Shown here: positions 8,353 through 14,555 of the stretch, piece by piece
Numbering within the stretch: position 1 is the first letter of the stretch
Layout: each line of letters opens with the position of its first letter
From: JACKNG01 sp040904625
GTDB lineage: Bacteria > Pseudomonadota > Gammaproteobacteria > Ga0077536
Direction of reading: 5' to 3'
Assembly (NCBI GenBank): GCA_040904625.1
Contig: JBBDTC010000294.1
Span: forward strand, 1-18,597
DNA length: 18,597 bases
Program-made: the position numbers and the translations under genes
The notes under the pieces: generated by a model
The model's database searches: none
What the model saw: the letters and a program-made list of their open reading frames with translations, nothing else
What the model was told of the DNA's origin: nothing

Positions 8353-8368
8353 AGCAAGGAGCGTGCCA
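8353..8368 (-). promoter_or_regulatory. Sigma54 (-24/-12) promoter of fleSR
   Basis: The minus strand reads TGGCACGCTCCTTGCT, an exact match to the sigma54 consensus TGGCACG-N4-TTGC(A/T), with GG and GC at the required 10-nt separation. It lies in the 140-nt gap between the fleQ stop and the fleS start and is correctly oriented. Initiation would fall near 8342, leaving a leader of about 50 nt. FleQ, encoded directly upstream, is the expected activator, as for fleSR in Pseudomonas. That the site is used is inference. Confidence 0.9.
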
Positions 8369-8433
8369 CGTGTCGTGTGGCTTGGAGATCAGCGAGTTAG
8401 CGAGCGATCCCGCTCAGTCTCGCGCGCGGTGCG

Positions 8434-9900
8434 TCAAACTCCCGACGCCTGCGCGGCGTCCGCGGCGGGGTTCTGGTCGTCGCGGACCAGATCGAGCTTG
8501 CGCATCTTCTCGACCAGGGTCGTGCGCCCCATGCCGAGTTCCTTGGCCGCATGGGCCACCACCCAGTCGCAGATATCGAGCGCCTGGCGGATCAGATCGC
8601 GCTCTATCTTGGTCAGGTGTTCTTTCAGATCGAGCCCACCGGGCCGCAGATGCGAAATGGTCGGCGGCGGCGCGGCGCGGGGGGCGTATTCGGCCGGCGC
8701 TCGCGCCGGCAGCCGCGCGATGACCTCGGCGGAACGGTACTTTTCGGGCAGGTCGTGCACTTCGACGATGCCGTTGGGATAGAGGATGGACAAGCGCTCG
8801 ACCAGGTTGGCGAGTTCCCGCACATTGCCCGGCCAGGCATAGTCGTTGAGCGATTCGAGGCAGGCCGCGGCCAGCCGAATCGAACCACGTCCCTCATGGC
8901 CGAGACGCTCGACCAGGTCGTTGACCAGCAAGGGCAGATCTTCGGTGCGCTCGCGCAGCGGCGGCGTCTCGATCGGGAAGACGTTGAGGCGGTAGAACAG
9001 ATCTTCGCGGAAGCGGCCGTCGTGGATAGCCTGCTCGAGATTGACGTGGGTGGCGGCGATGATGCGTACGTCGACGGTCTGCGTGCGCGATGAGCCGACC
9101 CGCTCGAAACTGCGCTCTTGCAGGACGCGCAGCAGCTTGACCTGCATGGGCAGGCTCATATCGCCGATTTCATCGAGAAACAGCGTGCCGCCGTCGGCCA
9201 TTTCGAAGCGTCCCTGCCGGCTGGTGATGGCGCCGGTGAAAGCACCTTTTTCGTGGCCGAAAAGCTCGCTCTCCAGCAAATCGGGCGGTACCGCGCCGCA
9301 GTTGAGCGGCACGAAGGGTTTGCTGCGGCGATCCGAATGGTGATGCACATGGCGCGCTACCACTTCCTTGCCGGTGCCGGATTCACCGGTAATCAGTACA
9401 TTGGCGTCCGAACGCGCGACCATTTCGATCATCTTGCGCACACGCTGGATGCCGGGGCTCGAGCCGACCAGATTGCGAAACAGCTCCAGCGAGCGCGGCG
9501 AGCCTTCCTGGTGGCGGGTCTCGCGATAGGTCTTGACCTTCTGCAGCGCTGCTTCGAAGGCGTGCTGACGTAAAGGCAGGGCAACGCGCGCCAGCGCACC
9601 GGCTTCGAGATCGACCGCGGGCGCAGCGCCCTCGCGGGCGAGCAGAACGAGTGGTGTATAGGGATCGGCTTTCTTGATGCGGCGGAACACTTCGCCGCGA
9701 AGCCCGGCATCGCCACAATCATCGAGCAGGATCATGTACGGCCCGGGGTGGGCGTCGATATGCTTGATGAGATCGGCCTGCGGCTCCAGGGTCAGCGATG
9801 GCAGGCCAAGATAGTCGAGTACGGAGGCAACGTGCCGCGCCGTCTCGGCATCGCACCCTACCAGCAGCACGGGGGCCGGGTTATTCACCGTCGTGGTCAT
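8434..9900 (-). CDS. fleQ: Flagellar master regulator FleQ (sigma54 activator)
   Basis: FleQ/FlrA heads the polar flagellar cascade as a sigma54-dependent activator, and in Pseudomonas it is antagonised by c-di-GMP and FleN. With the ATG at 9900 it has 488 residues. The N-terminal receiver-like (FleQ) domain (about 10-125) is degenerate. The AAA+ domain has Walker A GESGTGKE (172-179), GAFTGA (219-224) and Walker B TLFLDEIGDM with the Asp at 243. A C-terminal Fis-type HTH at about 445-469 (DWVVAHAAKELGMGRTTLVEKM) carries the typical RTTLVEKMRK signature of FleQ. The segment before the AAA+ domain reads LFRN (140-143) where Pseudomonas FleQ has LFRS. An in-frame GTG at 9939 would add 13 residues that do not fit the family; neither start has a strong SD. 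Confidence 0.94.
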   Translation of the reverse strand: MTTTVNNPAPVLLVGCDAETARHVASVLDYLGLPSLTLEPQADLIKHIDAHPGPYMILLDDCGDAGLRGEVFRRIKKADPYTPLVLLAREGAAPAVDLEAGALARVALPLRQHAFEAALQKVKTYRETRHQEGSPRSLELFRNLVGSSPGIQRVRKMIEMVARSDANVLITGESGTGKEVVARHVHHHSDRRSKPFVPLNCGAVPPDLLESELFGHEKGAFTGAITSRQGRFEMADGGTLFLDEIGDMSLPMQVKLLRVLQERSFERVGSSRTQTVDVRIIAATHVNLEQAIHDGRFREDLFYRLNVFPIETPPLRERTEDLPLLVNDLVERLGHEGRGSIRLAAACLESLNDYAWPGNVRELANLVERLSILYPNGIVEVHDLPEKYRSAEVIARLPARAPAEYAPRAAPPPTISHLRPGGLDLKEHLTKIERDLIRQALDICDWVVAHAAKELGMGRTTLVEKMRKLDLVRDDQNPAADAAQASGV

Positions 9901-9977
9901 TTGTTCTACCCGTGTTGTCTCGAGGTCAGCGCCATCCACCTGGCCACCGGGACCCGACCTTCGCTGTCGGCACGATA

Positions 9978-9999
9978 CCGCGTCGGAATACCGACACGG
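9978..9999. repeat. Inverted repeat in the fleQ leader
   Basis: The arms CCG-C-GTCGG (9978-9986) and CCGAC-A-CGG (9991-9999) pair around an AATA loop with one mismatch. A further GTCGG at 9966-9970, followed by ATACCG, makes a partial direct copy of the same unit. It falls roughly 12-33 nt after the predicted fleQ transcription start, so it could be an operator or an RNA hairpin. It has no T tract, so it is not a standard terminator. Confidence 0.6.
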
Positions 10000-10017
10000 A
10001 ATCCACTTCGCGGGCTG

Positions 10018-10046
10018 ATTAAACGGATCTCAACTGGCAGTGTCAA
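10018..10046 (-). promoter_or_regulatory. Sigma70-type promoter of fleQ
   Basis: On the minus strand a perfect -35 TTGACA (10046-10041) and a -10 TTTAAT (10023-10018, five of six matches) are separated by 17 bases. Initiation would fall near 10011, giving a leader of about 110 nt to the ATG at 9900. A vegetative promoter is expected for the gene at the top of the flagellar hierarchy. No sigma54 or sigma28 motif was seen in this gap. Confidence 0.75.
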
Positions 10047-10064
10047 GATGTTGTCACCATTCAT

Positions 10065-10077
10065 GCTCAACTTGAGC
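10065..10077. repeat. Short palindrome upstream of the fleQ promoter
   Basis: GCTCAA-C-TTGAGC is a perfect 6-bp-arm palindrome around one central base. It lies about 19 bp upstream of the predicted -35 hexamer, a position suited to a transcription factor site. Related half-sites (CTCAAC on the plus strand) occur at 10029-10034 and 10085-10090. No known binding motif is recognised. Confidence 0.45.
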
Positions 10078-10204
10078 TACTTATCTCAACCGTCAGATTT
10101 TCTTGAATTCCGGGTTCGAGTACCGATTTGCCAGGCAGATCAGGTAGCGCTGACCGGGCAGCCGGGTGGCGCCCAACACCCTATACGCGCGACGCGGTGC
10201 GCCC

Positions 10205-11407
10205 TCACAGGAAATTGAACAGACTCAGCCCCTGGACCCGCACGAACGCGGCCTGGGCCGCTTCCAGCGCGGACGACTGCTGCGCCAATTGGCTCACCGC
10301 CGCGGTCAGGTCGACATCCTGCAGGCGCGAGCGCAGCGTCTCCAGGTTGATACTGATGTCCTCGTTGTTGCGGCGCTGCGCGTCGATGGTGTTGAGGCGT
10401 GCCCCGGTGGTCGCACGCAGTTCGGCGACCTTTTCCATCGCCTGATCGATGTCCTCGATCGTACGGTCGAGATCGAAACCGAAGCGCGCCTGCTGGGCGG
10501 CGTCGAAGTACGGCGTTTCGAGCGCAACGGCCAGCCGGCGCGCCGTCTCGAACATGGACTGGTTGGCGCTCGGCTCGACCAGGACCTCGTCACCCGCTGC
10601 CGGATCGCCGAATACCGTCACCGCCAAGCCGGCGAATTGAATCGCGGCGCCGGCGTTGTAGGGCTGGCCACTGTACACGGTCGTACCGGAAGTGTCGTCG
10701 ATGACGTCGTAGGTGGTGGCGCTGGTGAAAGCGATGCGAAAGTCATGGGCGGGATAAGCGCCGGCATCCAGGACGATATTGTCACTTACCTGAGCCGTGC
10801 CGGTATTGCCGCTGCCCAGCCGCGTGGTGAAAGTCCCGTTGCCATTGCGCACCGCGACGAAGGCGTCGTGCCCGCTGAAACTTTCCTCTACCGGACGCGA
10901 TTCGGACACCTGGATACGCCGCACCGTCTGGTCACCGTTGTAGCTGACCTGGCCATCGGCGTCGCGCGTGAACGGACGGGTGGTGACCGCCGCACCGGCG
11001 AAGATGTACTCACCCGAAGCGTTGCGCGTGTTGCCGAGGTCGATCAGCACATCGAGCTGCTCACGGATCTCGGCGGCCACCGCTCGCCGGTCACCTGCGC
11101 CGAGCGCCTCACTGCGCCCCTGGATGAGGAGTTCCCGGGTTCGCTGCAGGACATTGCTGACGCCGCCGAAGACGTCATCGACCTGGTTCAGCCGCTGCTC
11201 GGCAATCACGCCGTTGCGATCGAACTGGGCGATGGCCTGCAGGCGTTCCTCGAGCTGCAGCACCGTGGCCGCGGCGACCGGATCGTCGCCCGGCTGATTG
11301 ACGCGCCGACCGCTGGCGATCTGCTCCTGCAGTTCGACTGAATTGCGCTGCAGCTCGAATATACGGTTCAAGGATTGGACATAGAGTTGGTTAGTGGTCA
11401 CGCGCAT
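10205..11407 (-). CDS. flgL: Flagellar hook-filament junction protein FlgL (HAP3)
   Basis: FlgL is the second junction protein between hook and filament, exported by the flagellar type III system. The N-terminus MRVTTNQLYVQSLNRIFELQ and the segment ASGRRVNQPGDDPVAA (31-46) are the flagellin-like D0/D1 signature. The C-terminus SSALEAAQAAFVRVQGLSLFNFL is equally typical. At 400 residues it is longer than the enterobacterial protein (317) because of a central insertion (about 145-285). That insertion includes a beta-rich GLAVTVFGDPAAGDEVLVEP module that resembles segments in FlgK. The frame is open upstream, but the ATG at 11407 is correct by homology and has GAGGA 7-8 nt ahead. It starts 4 nt after flgK ends. 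It is the last flg gene here; no filament gene follows. Confidence 0.96.
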   Translation of the reverse strand: MRVTTNQLYVQSLNRIFELQRNSVELQEQIASGRRVNQPGDDPVAAATVLQLEERLQAIAQFDRNGVIAEQRLNQVDDVFGGVSNVLQRTRELLIQGRSEALGAGDRRAVAAEIREQLDVLIDLGNTRNASGEYIFAGAAVTTRPFTRDADGQVSYNGDQTVRRIQVSESRPVEESFSGHDAFVAVRNGNGTFTTRLGSGNTGTAQVSDNIVLDAGAYPAHDFRIAFTSATTYDVIDDTSGTTVYSGQPYNAGAAIQFAGLAVTVFGDPAAGDEVLVEPSANQSMFETARRLAVALETPYFDAAQQARFGFDLDRTIEDIDQAMEKVAELRATTGARLNTIDAQRRNNEDISINLETLRSRLQDVDLTAAVSQLAQQSSALEAAQAAFVRVQGLSLFNFL

Positions 11408-11411
11408 GGCG

Positions 11412-13295
11412 TCATCCTCGGGTGGCTTCGATGAGCGACTGAAACGCCGCATCGGCAGCGGCGATGACGCGTGCGGCAGCCTGGAAGGCCTGCTGGAAGC
11501 GCAGCAGGTTAGCGGCCTCCTCGTCTAGATTGACCCCGGACAGGGCGTCGCGAGCGGCTTCGGCATTCTCCTTCAACGAGGCCGACGCCGCCTGGCTGAT
11601 ACGGCTCTGCTGGGCGATAGCTCCGACCTCGCCGACGAGGATGCCGTAACTCTCCTGATAGGTCGCCGTACCGCCGACCAGCTGCGGGCGAAACTGCAAC
11701 TCGCTGAGTGACAGCCCGTTGCCGTTGTCACCGATGCCACCGGCGTTGTTGCGCACCGAGAACGTGTCGCCCGGCGCTGGGGAACCGGAAATCTGTACCC
11801 GCCAGCCGTTGATGTCGATGTCGGCACCGCTGGTATAGGGAATCAACGCTCCGGCGCCGTCGATCTGGAAACTGGTCGGTGGATCGGCGAACACCAGGTC
11901 GGCCGGCACCAGCAAATTCGGATCGGTCGCATCGAGGACCGTCGCTCGGCTGATGTCCGCCTGGCTCAGATTGGCGGATGCCGTGGCGGTCGCCACTGGC
12001 GAGGCGAGCGCGAGTTGGCGCGGATCGCTCGTTGCCAGAGCCATGCTCCGCGGAACGAACTTGGTCGGCTGCAGGAGATACTGATCGCCCGCTGCCGGCG
12101 GCGAGCCCACCGTGATGACCAGGCCGTCGACTTCGAACGGGCCGCTGCCGCTCAGGGTCTGAACCTGATTGTCGCTGAGCCTGGTGAGGGTGAACGCGGC
12201 GCCGTCGTGGGCGAGACGATAATCCGAGGTGCTGAGAGCGCTGACCTGAGCGGGATCGATGGCGAGGTCGATGGTGCCGCTGTTGCTGTCCAGTGCATTG
12301 ACATCCGGCAGCGGAATGGTGAACAGGTCGCCGCCCATGGCGCCATTCAGATCCATGCCCTGGCGGTGCTGCGCGTTCAGCGTCACGGCGATGCTTGCCG
12401 CGAGGCGCCCGATGGCATTGCGGGCAGGCTCGAGTGTCTCGTCGCGGAAATCGAGCAGTGCGCCGAGTTCACCGCCATTGATGCTCTCGGTGATTTGATT
12501 GAGCGCGCCGCCGACGACAAAGCTGACTTCGACCCTCGAGGCGTCGAGCGGGTTCGGACTGGTGCGCAGCGGTGATTGCACCCCGCCGGTGACGACCAGT
12601 TGTCCGTCGCCGAGCACGACGTTGACCATGCCGTCGTTGCGGCTCTGGGTCTGCACACCGACCAGTTCGGAGAGTTCGTTGAGCAGCTGATCGCGCCTGT
12701 CTAGCAGATCGTTCGGCGGCTCGCCCGAGGCCAGCCCGGCGCCGCGCGCGATGTCGACATTGACACTGGCTATCGCCTGCGTCAGCGCATTGATTTTCTG
12801 GACATTGCCGACGATCTGCTGGTTGACGCTGCGTCCCAGGGCGTTGAGCTGTTGTTCCTGCTCGGCGAAGCGCGCCACCATCGAACGGGCGCTCTCGAGA
12901 AGCACCTGACGTGACGCCATCAGGCGCGGATCGTCATTGGCATCGCCGAGCGAATCGAAGAAGTTCTGCACACCGCCGCTGATGAGGGCATCGCCGAGCT
13001 GGGCGTCGACCTGGCTGACGAGTTCGCTCATTTTCGCCGCGCGCGCTTCGTTGGCGGTCGAGGTTCGCAGCTGGTCGACCAGGAACTCATTGGCCACACG
13101 TTTGATGGACTGGACGTCGACACCCTTACCCGTATAACCGTAGCCGACGAGCTGCGGGTCGCGCGTTTCGAACGTGACGCGCTGGCGGCTGTAGCCGGCG
13201 GTGTTGACGTTGGCGATGTTGTGGCCGGTGGTCGCCAATCCCTGCTGTGCGGCCAACAGGCCGGACAGGCCAATACCGAAAGTACTGCTGGTCAC
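11412..13295 (-). CDS. flgK: Flagellar hook-associated protein 1 FlgK
   Basis: FlgK (HAP1) is the first junction protein, laid on the distal end of the hook beneath FlgL and the filament. The N-terminus has the axial-protein motif GLATTGHNIANVNTAGYSRQ (residues 20-39). The C-terminus GVNLDEEAANLLRFQQAFQA...AADAAFQSLI is diagnostic. The 627-residue length lies between Salmonella (553) and P. aeruginosa (about 680). The extra length is a central region (about 320-545) with two similar beta modules: GLVITVGSPPAAGD near 391-404 and GWRVQISGSPAPGD near 497-510. It is exported without a cleaved signal. It begins 3 nt after flgJ and ends 4 nt before flgL, consistent with one transcript. Confidence 0.97.
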   Translation of the reverse strand: MTSSTFGIGLSGLLAAQQGLATTGHNIANVNTAGYSRQRVTFETRDPQLVGYGYTGKGVDVQSIKRVANEFLVDQLRTSTANEARAAKMSELVSQVDAQLGDALISGGVQNFFDSLGDANDDPRLMASRQVLLESARSMVARFAEQEQQLNALGRSVNQQIVGNVQKINALTQAIASVNVDIARGAGLASGEPPNDLLDRRDQLLNELSELVGVQTQSRNDGMVNVVLGDGQLVVTGGVQSPLRTSPNPLDASRVEVSFVVGGALNQITESINGGELGALLDFRDETLEPARNAIGRLAASIAVTLNAQHRQGMDLNGAMGGDLFTIPLPDVNALDSNSGTIDLAIDPAQVSALSTSDYRLAHDGAAFTLTRLSDNQVQTLSGSGPFEVDGLVITVGSPPAAGDQYLLQPTKFVPRSMALATSDPRQLALASPVATATASANLSQADISRATVLDATDPNLLVPADLVFADPPTSFQIDGAGALIPYTSGADIDINGWRVQISGSPAPGDTFSVRNNAGGIGDNGNGLSLSELQFRPQLVGGTATYQESYGILVGEVGAIAQQSRISQAASASLKENAEAARDALSGVNLDEEAANLLRFQQAFQAAARVIAAADAAFQSLIEATRG

Positions 13296-13298
13296 GCG

Positions 13299-14258
13299 TC
13301 AGCCTCCATGCGGTGCATCGGGTGGACGCGCATGCGCGCTCCAGTCGCCCGTTTCTATGATCGCGATGATCTTCTCGGCATAACGCGGATCGGTCGCGTA
13401 GCCGGCCGCGGCGAGACCGCGGGCGAAGCCCGCGCCGTCGCTGCCCTGACCAATAGCCTCGCGATAGCGCGGGCTGCGGCTGAGCAGGCTGGTGTAGTCT
13501 CGGAACGCCGCAGCCGCATCGGGATAGGAGCGGAACGCGGCGTCGATGGTTACCGCGCGCCCGTTGACATATTCCGTGGTCGGCACTTCGACCACCTCGC
13601 CATGCCATTCAGACCCGGCCTTGATGCCAAAATAATTGTGCGAGCTGCGGCCATCCGCGTGACTCATGACATGGCGTCCCCAGCCGGTTTCGAGCGCCGC
13701 CTGGGCGAGGATGGCGCGGGGTGCGACACCGAGCGCGCGTGCCGCCTGCTCGGCGTGCGGCGTGAGTGTCGCGATGAAGGTCTCGCGGTGCTCGCCTTGA
13801 TCACCCGTGAGCGGCTCGGGTGCTGTCACCACGGCTCGAGTCCGGGCGTAGGGTGACGGCCCCATTTGACGCCGGAGGTCGACCGGCAAGGGGCGCAGCG
13901 CGCCGTCGCCACCTGCTTCACGTTGGCGATCGGCGAGAGCCCTAGCGGCGTCGTCCCCTTCGATGAAGCCCGCCAGCTGCCGCGCCAGGACACGTCCTAT
14001 ACCCAGATCCTGCTGACTGGCGAGGGTCCGCGCGACCTGTTGGTCGAACATGTCCTGATAGGTATCGCCAGCGGCGGAATCGAACAAGCCGTCGCCGGGG
14101 CTGGCGCTGCGCGCCGCCGTCAGCATCAGCTCGACCAGCATGGCTTCGAACTCGTCCGCCACCTGCTCGAGCGTCCCTGCGCCATCGACCTGCGAGGCCT
14201 GGCGCAGCGCACTGAAGCGCGAGAAGTCGACGTAACCGCCGGCGGTCGAAGTTTGCAT
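13299..14258 (-). CDS. flgJ: Flagellar protein FlgJ, rod cap and peptidoglycan hydrolase
   Basis: FlgJ caps the growing rod and opens the peptidoglycan for it. The 319-residue protein has both usual parts. The N-terminal rod-capping domain (about 25-100; EQVADEFEAMLVELMLTAAR, DMFDQQVARTLASQQDLGIG) is followed by a linker and a C-terminal glucosaminidase-type domain (about 155-315). The presumed catalytic Glu190 lies in AQAALETGWG, followed by SHNYFGIKAGSEW and TTEYVNGRAVTIDAAFRSY. The two-domain form is typical of beta- and gammaproteobacteria; other groups use separate enzymes. The ATG at 14258 has AGGA about 8 nt upstream. It is set off from flgI by 297 nt rather than a few bases, which is unusual within this operon. 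Confidence 0.96.
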   Translation of the reverse strand: MQTSTAGGYVDFSRFSALRQASQVDGAGTLEQVADEFEAMLVELMLTAARSASPGDGLFDSAAGDTYQDMFDQQVARTLASQQDLGIGRVLARQLAGFIEGDDAARALADRQREAGGDGALRPLPVDLRRQMGPSPYARTRAVVTAPEPLTGDQGEHRETFIATLTPHAEQAARALGVAPRAILAQAALETGWGRHVMSHADGRSSHNYFGIKAGSEWHGEVVEVPTTEYVNGRAVTIDAAFRSYPDAAAAFRDYTSLLSRSPRYREAIGQGSDGAGFARGLAAAGYATDPRYAEKIIAIIETGDWSAHARPPDAPHGG

Positions 14259-14464
14259 CACACTATCCTGTCTGGATTCGCGCCTGGTTCTGGCCAAGCC
14301 CCATCAGCGTCAGCTGCATAAGCAATGCCAAAACGCACGAATGCGCTCGAAGCAGGCAGCTGGCGAGTCTCGCCGCTGCCGCGAGCGCCGAGGGCGGCAA
14401 TTTCTGCCAGCGGTGACGGCAGCGCCTGCCGCGGCTGGCCCGGCAAAAGGACCGGTCACCGACC

Positions 14465-14530
14465 GTTCGCCCTGAGCCCGTCGAAGGGCCTGTCCTGAGT
14501 CCTTCGGCAAGGTCAGGCCTGTCGAAGGAC
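14465..14530. repeat. REP-like palindromic repeat between flgI and flgJ
   Basis: The 8-mer GTCGAAGG occurs at 14480-14487 and 14521-14528, each preceded by a CTGAG/TCAGG-type segment. An inverted copy lies between them (CCTGAGTCCTTCGGCAAGG, 14494-14512). Visible pairings include GTCCTTCG (14499-14506) with CGAAGGAC (14523-14530) and GGCCTG (14487-14492) with CAGGCC (14514-14519). The GCCCTGAGCC-GTCGAAGGGC unit resembles a dispersed extragenic repeat I recall from many proteobacterial genomes. Family assignment needs a genome-wide search. Confidence 0.75.
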
Positions 14531-14555
14531 GAAATTGCGTGGCCGCATGGCTCGC

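Larger units (their letters stand above)
9901..10204. other. Intergenic control region between flgL and fleQ
   Basis: These 304 bases hold no credible gene. The part around 10018-10120 is markedly more AT-rich than the coding sequence on either side. It contains a sigma70-type promoter (10018-10046), an inverted repeat in the presumed fleQ leader (9978-9999), a short palindrome (10065-10077) and three copies of GTTGAG (minus strand). After the flgL stop only short GC-rich inverted repeats without a T tract are seen (for example GGGTG/CACCC near 10160-10180), so no intrinsic terminator can be called. Confidence 0.7.

Noticed and set aside
8402..8415. Possible terminator after fleQ (GAGCG-ATCC-CGCTC)
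   Set aside because: The stem is only 5 bp and no T tract follows on the minus strand.
10140..10185. Possible terminator after flgL
   Set aside because: Short GC-rich inverted repeats are present, but none is followed by a T tract.
14258..14446. Small minus-strand frame (62 codons) ending in a TGATG overlap with the flgJ start
   Set aside because: The coupling-like overlap is attractive, but the only start is TTG with no SD, and the composition and repeat-edge location suggest chance. Conservation in relatives would change this view.
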